Source: Carnobacterium gallinarum DSM 4847
GTDB lineage: Bacteria; Bacillota; Bacilli; Lactobacillales; Carnobacteriaceae
Assembly: GCF_000744375.1 (NCBI RefSeq)
Contig: NZ_JQLU01000005.1
Coordinates: 2,837,496 to 2,901,495 of the forward strand
Reading direction: 5' to 3'
DNA length: 64,000 nucleotides
A program made the translations under genes and the position numbers. The notes below the pieces were generated by a model. It was not told the DNA's origin, ran no database searches, and saw only the letters and a program-made list of their open reading frames with translations. This document shows positions 18,384-27,581 of the stretch, piece by piece. The stretch's first letter is position 1. The number at the start of each line of letters is the position of its first letter.

Positions 18384-18604
18384 TTCGTTACGCCTCTTTC
18401 ATTATGTATTTAAAATTAGTATAACATTAATTATTCATTTTTTAAATAGATACTGTTACTTTGTTATTTATTTAAATGAATAAGCAAATGAAATACTTTG
18501 TTTAGAAAATAAACTTGTTTTGGTAAAATAAATAGGTTTCCTTTCTTAGACGACTCTGATAGGATTAATAGAGAACATGAATTTATAGATTGGTTGTGAA
18601 AGAA

Positions 18605-19570
18605 ATGGGAGAAAAAATTATTTTTCCTAAAAATTATGAACATTATCTAAAAAAAGCAATGAACGCTTTTCAATCAGGTCGAATGACTGAAGCCATTCCT
18701 TTTTTTAAAGAAGCCTATCAAATAAAACAAGAAGAAAAAGTCAACACTTTTTATGTAACAGCACTATATCAAACTGGATTCTATCAAGAAGCGAAAGAAT
18801 TAGCTGAGGATAAGAGATCATTTTACGAGAATGAAGAGCAGCTTTATGCTTTTTATACGTCTATTTTAATACGTGCACATTATTTTCTACAGGCAGAAGC
18901 GATTATCAAAAAACAATTAAATCGTAAAGATAAGCAACTTGACCGGGTGACATGGCAAAGTTTAATGGGTTTTTCCAAAGAAGAGCAAAAAAATATGCAA
19001 ATCAAAGAAGAAAAACGAATCCAAGATATTTTAAAACGAGCATCAATGATTGGAGATAAAACGTATCAGGAACAATCAGTTCTTTTAAATGAGCTAGAAA
19101 CAGTGTCCATCAAAGACTACTTAATAATCGCAAAATTATTACTTGTTAATCCATATGTGAACGGATTAATCAAAGCAACTTTATTAGAATATCTGGTGAA
19201 TGAAAAAATTGATGAAGACTTAGCCATTTCATGGTTTCAGCAAGAACGTAAGGTAAATCCTAGCCAATTGCTACCTATTAATAAAATTCCAACAGTCCGA
19301 TTGGCTCTGCAATTGTTGGAAGAACAGTTAGGTGTTGATAATCCAACTTTATATGAGGTTGTTTGTCAAGAAGCTCAAGTTCATTTTATTTTATTATATC
19401 CATTTATTGAAGAAGTTATTGTAGAACCAAGAACCTGGGTTTCATTGTACCGAAAACATTACGACCTCAATTATCAAGATGAAGTGGAAAATTTAGATGA
19501 ATTTACAAAAGAAGAAGAGTGGATGGATTGCTTAAATCAACAAATTCATGATTTTACGGTAGAAATCTGA
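18605..19570 (+). CDS. TPR-like protein upstream of tig
   Basis: A protein of about 321 residues made of helical pairs. The first repeats resemble tetratricopeptide units (KKAMNAFQSGRMTEAIPFFK, then TALYQTGFYQEAKELA). No signal peptide or membrane segment is seen, so it should be cytoplasmic and bind proteins. A TPR protein directly before trigger factor is also found in Listeria, as far as I recall. The start is uncertain: ATG 18605 has only a weak GAAAG nearby, and GTG 18596 is in frame. Confidence 0.7.
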   Translation: MGEKIIFPKNYEHYLKKAMNAFQSGRMTEAIPFFKEAYQIKQEEKVNTFYVTALYQTGFYQEAKELAEDKRSFYENEEQLYAFYTSILIRAHYFLQAEAIIKKQLNRKDKQLDRVTWQSLMGFSKEEQKNMQIKEEKRIQDILKRASMIGDKTYQEQSVLLNELETVSIKDYLIIAKLLLVNPYVNGLIKATLLEYLVNEKIDEDLAISWFQQERKVNPSQLLPINKIPTVRLALQLLEEQLGVDNPTLYEVVCQEAQVHFILLYPFIEEVIVEPRTWVSLYRKHYDLNYQDEVENLDEFTKEEEWMDCLNQQIHDFTVEI

Positions 19571-19609
19571 GTTAATTCTAATTTTTTTCGTACTATTACT
19601 GTGTTAGTA

Positions 19610-19638
19610 TTTACAAAGTTTTCACGATAGTGTACTAT
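19610..19638 (+). promoter_or_regulatory. Promoter of tig
   Basis: TTTACA (19610-19615), a 17-base spacer, TACTAT (19633-19638), about 60 bases before the tig start. Confidence 0.6.
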
Positions 19639-19699
19639 TAATGAGTGTGCAATTTCTATAATGAAATTGTGAAAAATGAGTGTTTCGGAGGGAATATTA

Positions 19700-20980
19700 A
19701 TGACTGCTAATTGGGAAAAAAAAGGCACAAATGATGGTGTCTTAAAATTTGAAATTAAAGAAGAAAAAATTAAAGAAGGTTTAGAGAAAGCTTTTGACAA
19801 AGTGAAGAAAAACCTTAATGTACCAGGTTTCCGTAAAGGTAAAGTATCTCGTCAAGTCTTTAACAAAATGTATGGAGAAGAATCTTTATTTGAAGATGCT
19901 TTAAACATTCTTTTACCAGAAGCTTATTCAATCGCTTTGGAAGAAGCTGGAATTGATCCAGTTGATCAACCAAAAATCGACGTTGAAAGCATGGAAAAAG
20001 GTCAACCTTGGATTATTACTGCTGAAGTAACTGTTAAGCCTGAAGTTAAATTAGGCGAATACAAAAACTTAACAGTTGAAAAACAAGACCGTGAAGTAAC
20101 TGATGCGGATGTTGATGCTAAGATTAAAGAAAAACAAGAAGCACAAGCTGAATTAGTTTTAAAAGAAGACGCTGCTGTTGAAGGCGATACAGTTGTTATC
20201 GACTTTGAAGGATTTAAAGATGGAGTTGCTTTTGATGGTGGAAAAGGTGAAAATACATCCCTTGAAATTGGTTCAAATTCATTCATTCCAGGATTTGAAG
20301 AGCAATTAATCGGTGCTAAAGCTGGCGATGCTGTTGAAGTAACAGTAACTTTCCCAGAAGAATACCATGCTGAAGACTTAAAAGGTGCAGAAGCCGTCTT
20401 TAAAGTAACTGTTCATGAAGTGAAAGCAAAAGAATTACCTGAATTAGATGATGAATTTGCTAAAGATGTTGACGAAACAGTTGAAACTTTAGCTGAATTA
20501 AAAGAAAAAACCAAAGCTGATTTAGTTGCAGCTAAAAATACAGCTGCTGATGAAGCAATTCAAGAGTCAGCAATACGTCAAGCTGTTGACAATGCTGAAA
20601 TCGTTGAATTACCACACGTAATGGTACATGACGAAGTTCACCGTCAAATGGATCAATTCCTAAATGACATGCAACGTCAAGGTGTATCTCCAGAAATGTA
20701 CTATCAATTAACAAACACAACTGAAGAAGACCTACACAAACAAATGGAAGAAGATGCAGATATTCGCACACGTACAAACTTAGTACTTGAAGCAATTGTT
20801 GCTGCTGAAAACTTTGAACCATCTGAAGAGGAAATTGAAAAAGAGATCAAAGAATTAGCTGAGCAATACAACATGGAAGAAACAGCTGTTCGTGCTGCTT
20901 TAAGTGTTGATATGCTAAAACATGATATCTCAATGAAAAAAGCGATTGATTCAATTACTGAAACAGCCGTTGAAAAATAA
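19700..20980 (+). CDS. tig: Trigger factor (ribosome-bound chaperone, prolyl isomerase)
   Basis: A 426-residue chaperone that binds nascent chains at the ribosome exit. The N-terminal ribosome-binding domain has the signature GFRKGK (residues about 43-48). The FKBP domain (about 160-245) shows [13 protein letters not shown], and a helical C-terminal chaperone domain follows. ATG 19700 has GGAGGG 8 bases upstream. It is followed by a strong terminator. Confidence 0.96.
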   Translation: MTANWEKKGTNDGVLKFEIKEEKIKEGLEKAFDKVKKNLNVPGFRKGKVSRQVFNKMYGEESLFEDALNILLPEAYSIALEEAGIDPVDQPKIDVESMEKGQPWIITAEVTVKPEVKLGEYKNLTVEKQDREVTDADVDAKIKEKQEAQAELVLKEDAAVEGDTVVIDFEGFKDGVAFDGGKGENTSLEIGSNSFIPGFEEQLIGAKAGDAVEVTVTFPEEYHAEDLKGAEAVFKVTVHEVKAKELPELDDEFAKDVDETVETLAELKEKTKADLVAAKNTAADEAIQESAIRQAVDNAEIVELPHVMVHDEVHRQMDQFLNDMQRQGVSPEMYYQLTNTTEEDLHKQMEEDADIRTRTNLVLEAIVAAENFEPSEEEIEKEIKELAEQYNMEETAVRAALSVDMLKHDISMKKAIDSITETAVEK

Positions 20981-20990
20981 TAATTAGTTG

Positions 20991-21036
20991 AAAGCATCTA
21001 ATCACCACCTTTTCGTAGTGATTAGATGCTTTTTTT
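20991..21036 (+). terminator. Terminator after tig
   Basis: A 15-base stem (20991-21005 with 21018-21032), a short loop and T7. Confidence 0.88.
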
Positions 21037-21130
21037 AGATTACTGACTAAGAACTATTTTATAAAAATCAGACTCTTTTTCTAAGAACAAATGAAGGATT
21101 TATATGTACAAGGAAAGAGGAGGCAGTTTA

Positions 21131-22243
21131 TTGGTAAAGACGAGTATTGGAAATGAAAAATTAACCAAAAAAGCAAAAAATGACTTTATTTTGAAACATA
21201 AACTTAAAGCAATGGTTCATATTGACGAAGTGATGAATGTGTTAGCTATCCCTAATCATCTAACAGCTGAAGAAATTGATACAGTTATTCAACAAATAGA
21301 AGACGCTGGTGTTAGTGTAGTTGGAGATGATGGCGGTCCAACAGAAAGACAAATGCTAGTTTCAGTTAAAGAAAAATTAGATTTAAAAAAAGTCGATATG
21401 TCAGTTCCCCTTGGAATTTCGACAGATGACCCAGTTCGGATGTATTTAAAAGAGATTGGTCAAGTAGACTTATTAACTGCTGCGGAAGAAGTTACCTTGG
21501 CAGAAGGTGTTTTATTGGGAGATCAAGAAGCACGTAATCATTTAGCTGAAGCGAATTTGCGATTAGTAGTAAGTATTGCGAAACGCTATATGGGACGTGG
21601 TATGCAGTTCTTAGACTTGATTCAAGAAGGAAACTTAGGCTTAATGAAAGCTGTTGAAAAGTTCGATCATACAAAAGGCTTTAAATTTTCAACCTATGCA
21701 ACTTGGTGGATTAGACAATCAATTACCCGCTCAATTGCTGATCAAGCACGAACTATTCGTATTCCAGTTCATATGATTGAAACGATTAACAAGTTGGTGC
21801 GTATTCAACGTTTACTTATTCAAGATTTAGGTAGAGAAGCAACGGTTGAAGAATTAGGAGCTGAGATGGATCTTTCTACTGAGCGTATTCGAGAAATTTT
21901 AAAGATTTCACAAGAACCAGTTTCATTAGAAACACCTATTGGGGAAGAAGATGATTCCCATCTAGGAGATTTTATTGAGGATCCAGGGGCTAAAGATCCA
22001 GAAGAGCAAGCTTCCTATCAGTTATTAAAAATTCAAATCGAAGATGCTCTAGATACTTTAACAGATCGTGAAGAGAATGTCCTACGATTACGATTTGGGT
22101 TAGATGATGGAAGAATTCGGACTTTAGAAGAAGTTGGTAAAGTGTTTGGTGTAACAAGGGAACGGATTCGTCAAATTGAAGCCAAAGCATTACGCAAACT
22201 ACGTCATCCAAGTCGCTCTAAACAATTAAAAGACTATTTATAA
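21131..22243 (+). CDS. SigA/RpoD-like primary-type sigma factor
   Basis: A sigma-70 protein of about 370 residues with region 1.1-like N-terminus, region 1.2 ([12 protein letters not shown]), region 2 ([27 protein letters not shown], given here only as landmarks; the -10 recognition residues lie in [11 protein letters not shown]), region 3 and region 4 with [20 protein letters not shown]. It is nearly the family consensus, but the gene is not next to dnaG as rpoD normally is; it sits alone between tig and clpX. It may be a second, group 1/2-type sigma factor or a relocated rpoD. TTG 21131 follows AGAGGAGG by 8 bases; ATG 21104 with GAAGGA is the alternative start and would add 9 residues that translate the ribosome site. 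Confidence 0.87.
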   Translation: MVKTSIGNEKLTKKAKNDFILKHKLKAMVHIDEVMNVLAIPNHLTAEEIDTVIQQIEDAGVSVVGDDGGPTERQMLVSVKEKLDLKKVDMSVPLGISTDDPVRMYLKEIGQVDLLTAAEEVTLAEGVLLGDQEARNHLAEANLRLVVSIAKRYMGRGMQFLDLIQEGNLGLMKAVEKFDHTKGFKFSTYATWWIRQSITRSIADQARTIRIPVHMIETINKLVRIQRLLIQDLGREATVEELGAEMDLSTERIREILKISQEPVSLETPIGEEDDSHLGDFIEDPGAKDPEEQASYQLLKIQIEDALDTLTDREENVLRLRFGLDDGRIRTLEEVGKVFGVTRERIRQIEAKALRKLRHPSRSKQLKDYL

Positions 22244-22447
22244 ATTGATTTAGTTATAAAATGCAGAACAACAATTAAGCTAAATGTAGCTTTTAGTCTA
22301 AATCAGACTTTAAGCAACTTTTAGTTTATTTTTAACTTGATTATGGTATTTGTCAAGGAATGTACATAGTAGAAACTAGAAAATAGTTGGAAATGTTTCT
22401 ATTTTGTAAAACTTTATGCTAATATAAAATGAATTTAGATAATTCCA

Positions 22448-22477
22448 TTGTATTTTTATAGGAAAATCTGATACTAT
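22448..22477 (+). promoter_or_regulatory. Likely clpX promoter
   Basis: TTGTAT (22448-22453), an 18-base spacer, TACTAT (22472-22477), close to the clpX ribosome site. The preceding 200 bases hold only AT-rich sequence with small inverted repeats and no CtsR or CIRCE-like element that I can see. Confidence 0.5.
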
Positions 22478-22514
22478 TAAACTTGTATGAATGAGAATAG
22501 AGGTGGATGAAGCA

Positions 22515-23759
22515 ATGTTTAATGATGAAGAAGTAAAAGGACCAGTAAATTGTTCTTTTTGTGGCAAGTCACAAGAACAAGTTAAAAAAATTGTAGCTGG
22601 ACCAGGTGTATATATTTGTAATGAATGTATTGAGTTGTGTAAAGAAATTATTGATGAAGAATTTAACGAAGCTGGGTATGGTGAATTCCTAGAGGTTCCA
22701 AAACCTCAAGAAATTAGAAGTATCTTAAATGACTATGTTATAGGTCAAGAGCAGGCGAAAAAAGCTTTATCTGTTGCTGTATATAATCATTATAAGCGTG
22801 TCAACCAGTTAAGTATTCAAGATGATGAAGTAGAATTACAAAAAAGTAACATTTGTTTAATTGGACCAACAGGTTCTGGGAAAACATTCCTAGCACAAAG
22901 TTTGGCAAGAATTTTAAATGTTCCATTTGCAATTGCTGATGCAACAAGTCTGACGGAAGCAGGTTATGTTGGAGAAGATGTTGAAAATATTCTATTAAAA
23001 TTAATGCAAGCTGCTGATTATGATGTAGAGCGTGCTGAAAAAGGAATCATTTATATTGATGAAATTGATAAAATTGCTCGTAAGAGTGAAAATGTATCAA
23101 TTACACGTGATGTAAGTGGTGAAGGAGTTCAACAAGCCTTACTAAAAATTCTTGAAGGAACTGTAGCTAATGTTCCTCCACAAGGCGGCAGAAAGCATCC
23201 TCATCAAGAATTTGTCCAATTAGACACAAGCAATATCTTATTTATTGTTGGTGGTGCATTTGATGGAATTGAAGAAATTGTTAAAAATCGAATGGGTGAA
23301 AAAGTAATTGGTTTTGGATCTTCTACGAAAAAAGTAGATGAAACGGCAAGTGTTATGCAACAAATCATCCCAGAAGATTTATTGAAGTTTGGCTTAATTC
23401 CTGAGTTTATTGGTCGTTTGCCAGTAATGGCAGCTTTAGAAAAATTAACTGAATCTGATTTGGTTCATATTTTAACTGAACCTAAAAATTCATTAGTGAA
23501 GCAATATAAAAAATTATTTGCTTTAGATGAGGTTGAATTAGAGTTTGAAGATAAGGCTTTACAAGAGATAGCCAAGAAAGCTATTGAACGTAATACTGGA
23601 GCTCGCGGACTACGTTCGATTATTGAGAGCATCATGTTAGAAATTATGTTCGATTTACCAAGTCGTCCGGAAATTACGAAATGTGTAATTTCTGAAGATA
23701 CAGTTAGTGGCTCAGGCAAGCCTGAATTATTTGATAACGAAGGTACAGCTGTTGTATAG
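22515..23759 (+). CDS. clpX: ATP-dependent Clp protease ATP-binding subunit ClpX
   Basis: A 414-residue AAA+ unfoldase that feeds substrates to ClpP. The N-terminal zinc-binding domain has CSFCGKSQ and CNECIELC. Walker A is GPTGSGKT (about residues 118-125), Walker B is IIYIDEIDK and the ClpP-docking loop is VIGFGS. ATG 22515 follows AGAGGTGG by 8 bases. In relatives clpX is followed directly by ysxC; here 8.5 kb of phage-tail genes lie between them. Confidence 0.96.
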   Translation: MFNDEEVKGPVNCSFCGKSQEQVKKIVAGPGVYICNECIELCKEIIDEEFNEAGYGEFLEVPKPQEIRSILNDYVIGQEQAKKALSVAVYNHYKRVNQLSIQDDEVELQKSNICLIGPTGSGKTFLAQSLARILNVPFAIADATSLTEAGYVGEDVENILLKLMQAADYDVERAEKGIIYIDEIDKIARKSENVSITRDVSGEGVQQALLKILEGTVANVPPQGGRKHPHQEFVQLDTSNILFIVGGAFDGIEEIVKNRMGEKVIGFGSSTKKVDETASVMQQIIPEDLLKFGLIPEFIGRLPVMAALEKLTESDLVHILTEPKNSLVKQYKKLFALDEVELEFEDKALQEIAKKAIERNTGARGLRSIIESIMLEIMFDLPSRPEITKCVISEDTVSGSGKPELFDNEGTAVV

Positions 23760-23865
23760 AATTGAACAGTTGCAAGCTATCTATGTACTTGAAAAAGTAT
23801 CGGATCAAATAAAGCGTCAGAAATATAGTATTTCATTTCAATTTATTAAAATAAAAAAGAAGTGA

Positions 23866-23906
23866 AAAGATAGTTATCGTATTGTGCGATAACTATCTTT
23901 TTTTTA
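23866..23906 (+). terminator. Terminator after clpX
   Basis: A 14-bp stem (23866-23879 with 23887-23900) followed by T-run. It marks the left edge of the tail-gene insertion. Confidence 0.88.
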
Positions 23907-23953
23907 TTTAAACATTATTTTTATTGGGAATTTGAATTTTATAGTTGCGAAAA

Positions 23954-23965
23954 GAACAAATGTTC
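23954..23965. promoter_or_regulatory. LexA (SOS) box at the regulator promoter
   Basis: GAAC-AAAT-GTTC is a perfect match to the Gram-positive LexA/DinR core. It lies 7 bases upstream of a TATACT -10 element (23973-23978), so LexA binding would block this promoter. Confidence 0.8.
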
Positions 23966-24027
23966 GGTACAATATACTAGAATCGCGGTGCTACAACATA
24001 CCCTCAATAATGTTAAGTGGTGATAAA

Positions 24028-24375
24028 ATGGGAGAAGCTAAACTAGAGAATAAAAATCGTAAATTAGTAGAAGAAAAATTAAAAAAAATACCAAAACTGA
24101 TTGCAATGGCAAGTTTGTATGAACGAGTTAAGGGAGATGATTTATTAAACGAGCGCTTAAGAAGTGCAATGATGGAATTAGAAAATTTCAAAGCTATTAT
24201 AGCCTCTTTACCTGATGAGGCACAAAGAGAGATCATTACTAAACGTTATTTGATTCAAAATAACTATGAAACAGATATTCAAGTGTATATGGATTTAAAT
24301 ATGAGTGAATCCTACTACTATCGTCTAAAAAAAGAAACATTTGAATTGCTAGCATTTTTATGGGGATTTCAATAA
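24028..24375 (+). CDS. ArpU-like phage late-gene regulator
   Basis: A 115-residue protein with a helical N-terminus and a C-terminal sigma-region-4-like helix-turn-helix (QVYMDLNMSESYYYRLKKET). Size, layout and position resemble ArpU-family proteins that activate late genes in phages of lactic acid bacteria. It probably activates the tail operon downstream. ATG 24028 is preceded by GTGGTGAT; other in-frame starts lie at 24010 and 23932. A LexA box upstream and a strong terminator downstream make it a separate SOS-controlled unit. Confidence 0.7.
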   Translation: MGEAKLENKNRKLVEEKLKKIPKLIAMASLYERVKGDDLLNERLRSAMMELENFKAIIASLPDEAQREIITKRYLIQNNYETDIQVYMDLNMSESYYYRLKKETFELLAFLWGFQ

Positions 24376-24411
24376 AAAGAACTGATTCTTTAGAATCAGT
24401 TCTTTTTTTTC
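24374..24411 (+). terminator. Terminator between the regulator and the tail operon
   Basis: Stem AAAGAACTGATTCT with its complement around 24389-24403, followed by T8. It separates the regulator transcript from the structural genes. Confidence 0.88.
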
Positions 24412-24497
24412 GTTGTAAATGCTGATAGTAAAGTGTTTTATAGATAATTGAAGGATATCTGACAGAATAAAAACAGAAAAGTTAACGAACAAAGAAG

Positions 24498-24509
24498 GAA
24501 CGTATGTTC
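24498..24509. promoter_or_regulatory. LexA (SOS) box at the tail-operon promoter
   Basis: GAAC-GTAT-GTTC, a perfect LexA core, followed 10 bases later by TATACT (24520-24525). No consensus -35 is seen, which suits a promoter that also needs an activator such as the ArpU-like protein. The 5' leader holds a hairpin with arms at 24529-24535 and 24559-24565. Confidence 0.8.
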
Positions 24510-24606
24510 GATAAAGAGGTATACTAAAGATGTTGAAAGGCGAGAATAACTTGCTTGCCAACATCGATCTGCAGTCGAAATAAAAAATTGAAAGAAGGAA
24601 TACAAA

Positions 24607-25143
24607 ATGACAGTACAACCAATTGAAGGAAAAAAAGTAATTTATTTAGTTCAAGCAACAAATGCAGCAAAAGGAACCAAAGCTTTATTACCAGGTTTTC
24701 AAACAGAAGGAACTTGGACAAGAGAGCATGAAGCGTTAGATGAACAAACAAAATCTGGTCGTATTTTAGGCTATGGTGCTAAAACAGAAACATTTGAATT
24801 AACGCTTTATTCTGCACCTGGTGATGAAGGTCAAGCGGCCATTACAAATGCATATGACAATGAGGGTCAAGTTAAAGTTTGGCGTGTAGAATTAACCCCA
24901 GATGCTGAAGGTGCTTATCCAGCAAGATTTGGTTATTCAATTATTTCAAGTGTAGCAATTAGTGATGCAGATAGTTTTGCTGAATTAACTGTCACATTGC
25001 CAGTCATTGGGAAAACACAAGCTGGAACATTAACCGATATTCCTGAAGAAATCTTAAATTTAGCATTATATGGCTTTGAAACACCAGGTGAAAAAACTGG
25101 GGAAGCTGGCGCAGATTCTGAAACAACGCCGGAAAACAAATAA
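24607..25143 (+). CDS. Phage major tail tube protein
   Basis: A 178-residue tail tube subunit of the TP901-1 type. It has the compact beta-rich pattern of the family (KVIYLVQATNAAKG near the start, ETFELTLYS, FGYSIISSVAISDADSFAELTVTLPV given as landmarks in two pieces around residues 115-140) and an acidic, flexible C-terminal tail rich in Gly, Glu and Thr. It is the first structural gene of the SOS-linked operon, in the place where siphovirus tail modules put the tube gene. A strong GAAAGAAGG ribosome site precedes the ATG. Confidence 0.82.
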   Translation: MTVQPIEGKKVIYLVQATNAAKGTKALLPGFQTEGTWTREHEALDEQTKSGRILGYGAKTETFELTLYSAPGDEGQAAITNAYDNEGQVKVWRVELTPDAEGAYPARFGYSIISSVAISDADSFAELTVTLPVIGKTQAGTLTDIPEEILNLALYGFETPGEKTGEAGADSETTPENK

Positions 25144-25228
25144 TGAATTGATTGACAGTAGAAGAAGGAATGGTCGGTAGGCTTTCTTTCTTCTGTTAAA
25201 AATAAAAGAAAGTTAGCGAGGAGAAAAA

Positions 25229-25657
25229 ATGTTTACATTTGATATTAAAGAAAAAGCTTATGAAGTAAAGGGGAATTTGCGTTTTGCTAAAGATGTTGAA
25301 AATCAACTTTCAACAAAACAAGATGGAATTAATCAACTAAACGGGCTGCCATTATTGTATATGGGCTTACAAAGTAATTCAATTAATGCACTATTGAATT
25401 TCTTATATTATGGAATTCGCTCCTCTGAGCGTCCAAGTATGGAAGTGATTGAAGAAGCCTTAGACGCACGTTTGGAAGCGAATGAAGATGCACTTGATGA
25501 TCTATTTCTAAAGGCAATTGGAGTGATGGAATTAAGTGGTTTTTTCGCAAAAACGCGCAATCAGTTGATGACGACTTTAAAGAAAGACAACAAGGAACTA
25601 GCGAAAGAAATGGAAAGCAAACGCAAGAAAGCACTTTCTCTACTCTCAAAATCATAG
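25229..25657 (+). CDS. Tail assembly chaperone, short form (gpG-like)
   Basis: A 142-residue protein in the gpG position between tube and tape measure. It is helical and charged at the C-terminus. Residues 1-30 resemble tail chaperones of Gram-positive siphoviruses (FTFDIKEKAYEVKGNLRFA). It binds the tape measure during tail assembly. A slippery heptamer at 25576-25582 should send a fraction of ribosomes into the -1 frame to make the longer gpGT form. AGCGAGGAG ribosome site upstream. Confidence 0.8.
   Translation: MFTFDIKEKAYEVKGNLRFAKDVENQLSTKQDGINQLNGLPLLYMGLQSNSINALLNFLYYGIRSSERPSMEVIEEALDARLEANEDALDDLFLKAIGVMELSGFFAKTRNQLMTTLKKDNKELAKEMESKRKKALSLLSKS
25576..25582 (+). promoter_or_regulatory. 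Programmed -1 frameshift site (slippery heptamer)
   Basis: TTTAAAG lies exactly in the gpG reading frame as T-TTA-AAG (X-XXY-YYZ form), at codons 117-118. The -1 frame is open from 25453 to 25992, so slippage here gives a continuous product. This matches the conserved -1 frameshift found in tail chaperone genes of many dsDNA phages. Confidence 0.78.
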
Positions 25658-25992
25658 AAACCTGTTTTCAGTATGGGATTAGTGACATTGATTGTATGTT
25701 TGAATTGACAGTTGTTGAATATGAAGCCGCGATGAGAGGGATACAACTGAAAATAATTGATCAATACGAAATGATGGCAAAGACTGCAATGGCAAATCGT
25801 TATGCTCATCATGCCAAAAGTGCGAAAGAGCATAAGATATTTGATAAAAACAAGGCCTTAAAAAGTATTCAAGGTAGCGGTCAACAAAGAAAACCTAACA
25901 GGAAAATGTTACAACAGGCAAATCAAGCTTTAAAAAATTATCAAGTGAAGTTTAATGTAGAGAATAAAGTAGAGAAAGGAGGAAGAGTATGA
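25582..25992 (+). CDS. Frameshifted extension of the tail chaperone (gpT part of gpGT)
   Basis: Coding region used after -1 slippage; with the first 118 residues of gpG it gives a protein of about 254 residues. The join continues as KERQQGTSERNGK and then TLKIIETCFQYGISDID, a pattern usual for gpT-like parts. An ATG at 25696 is in this frame but has no ribosome site, so independent start is unlikely. The C-terminal half is very basic. Its TGA overlaps the tape-measure start (ATGA at 25989-25992). Confidence 0.75.
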   Translation, partial: ERQQGTSERNGKQTQESTFSTLKIIETCFQYGISDIDCMFELTVVEYEAAMRGIQLKIIDQYEMMAKTAMANRYAHHAKSAKEHKIFDKNKALKSIQGSGQQRKPNRKMLQQANQALKNYQVKFNVENKVEKGGRV

Positions 25993-27581
25993 ATGAGGAA
26001 TTAATGGCTATGTCAGGAAGCATGAATGATGTCATTGGAAAAATAACGATTATAAAAGATGATTTTTCAGCAGTTCGAGGAGTCATTGGTGAATTAATGC
26101 AACCTTTTAGTGATGTACAGTCAGCTATTTCAGATATTCAAGGTAGCTCTAAAGCAATTGGTGATATTTTTAGTGGAAATGTTGGAATTTTAGATGGTGT
26201 TTCTCAAGCGTTAGATGGTGTTGTAAGTGGCGCTGAAAATGTCTCTAGTGCGTTAGAAGGTGCAGCTACAATGAAAGATACATTTAGCGGTTTGTCTGAA
26301 ATGCTAGGTGTTACAAAATCTGATTTCGTCGATTTGGGAAACTCTTTAAAAAATATTCCGATGCCGAACTTTTCGGCAATTATGCCAATGTTAGCAGGTT
26401 TTGGAACAAGTTTGATGGCAGCTGCTGCAAGTGCATGGGCTTTTATTGCTCCATTTTTAGCAATTGCAATTCCAATTATTGCTGTAGTTGCAGCGATTGC
26501 CTTGTTAATGAATCATCTTGGGATTTTTTCTGATATTTCAAAAGTATTTAGTGGCGATATGAGTTTAGGTGAGTTTTTTGTTACTTTAAAAGATAAATTA
26601 TTTGGATTTGTTTCAGGAATTGTTGAAGCAATCCCGCAAATTATTGAAAATGGAAAAAATTTAATCATTGGTTTTATTAATGGAATGGTTGAAAAAGTGC
26701 CACAGGTAGTCGCTACCGGTTTAACCATGTTATCTGATTTTATTGGAACAATTATTGCTGCCGTACCAGGTTTATTACAAGCGGGTGCTACATTATTAAT
26801 TAACTTTATTAGTGGCTTAGTGACGATTATTCCAACGGTTGTTGCTATGGCACTGACGTTGATGGTTAGCTTTATTGCAATGATTGTCAGTGCGATTCCG
26901 AAGTTAATTGCTGCAGGTGTTGAAATTTTACTAGCTTTAATTAATGGGATTGCCTCAATTTATAGTCAATTATTTGCTATCGGAGCAGAGTTTATCCTTA
27001 AGATTGTTTCAGGGATAGGTTCAATTATAGGACAAATACGAGATAAGGGTGGAGAAATAATTAATTCACTTAAAACATCGATTAGCGATAAAATTTCTGA
27101 GATGTTAAGTGTTGGTAAGAATATTATTCAAGGCTTGATTGATGGAATGGCTAAGATGAAAGATGCTGTTGTCCAAAAAATTAAGGACATTGGAAATAGC
27201 ATTGTAGGAGGAATTAAAAGTTTATTTGGAATCAAATCACCTTCTCGTGTCATGAAAAAAATTGGTGGCTATATGTCCATTGGTTTAGCAAATGGGATTG
27301 AAAGTGAAACAAGTAAAGTGAAACGAGCAACCGATCAATTAATGGAGGCTGCTATGATTGATCCAACTGATTTGAAAATGAGTTTAGCTGATTTAAGAAG
27401 TCTTTCTGCCCCACTTTCATTATCCAACATGGTAGACACAGCATCATTTGCTTCAAATGGTAAAAGTCAAACAGCTACAACTAATAATCAAACGATTCAA
27501 TTTAATCAGCCGATTTCACGACCTTCCGAAGTGCTGCGCAAGATGCGTCAAGCAAATCAAGAGATGGGGTGGAGTATGTAA
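25989..27581 (+). CDS. Short tail tape measure protein
   Basis: A 530-residue tape measure, short for a siphovirus. Hydrophobic stretches at about residues 128-172 and 245-330 are typical of the family, flanked by helical, low-complexity segments with repeated INGMVEKVP/INGIASI-like units. The C-terminus has a KSPSRVMKKIGGYMSIGLANGI motif found in many tape measures (residues about 417-437). Tail length scales with this protein (about 0.15 nm per residue), so a tube of roughly 80 nm is expected. It overlaps both neighbours by start/stop codons. Confidence 0.85.
   Translation: MNEELMAMSGSMNDVIGKITIIKDDFSAVRGVIGELMQPFSDVQSAISDIQGSSKAIGDIFSGNVGILDGVSQALDGVVSGAENVSSALEGAATMKDTFSGLSEMLGVTKSDFVDLGNSLKNIPMPNFSAIMPMLAGFGTSLMAAAASAWAFIAPFLAIAIPIIAVVAAIALLMNHLGIFSDISKVFSGDMSLGEFFVTLKDKLFGFVSGIVEAIPQIIENGKNLIIGFINGMVEKVPQVVATGLTMLSDFIGTIIAAVPGLLQAGATLLINFISGLVTIIPTVVAMALTLMVSFIAMIVSAIPKLIAAGVEILLALINGIASIYSQLFAIGAEFILKIVSGIGSIIGQIRDKGGEIINSLKTSISDKISEMLSVGKNIIQGLIDGMAKMKDAVVQKIKDIGNSIVGGIKSLFGIKSPSRVMKKIGGYMSIGLANGIESETSKVKRATDQLMEAAMIDPTDLKMSLADLRSLSAPLSLSNMVDTASFASNGKSQTATTNNQTIQFNQPISRPSEVLRKMRQANQEMGWSM

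Noticed and set aside
24530..24583. A 17-codon leader peptide in the tail operon leader
   Set aside because: An ATG and stop exist, but there is no ribosome site, and the bases are better explained by the hairpin in this place.
25696..25992. An independent 98-residue gene starting at ATG 25696
   Set aside because: No ribosome site precedes this ATG, and the frame is open back to 25453 with an in-phase slippery heptamer, so it is better explained as the frameshifted extension.
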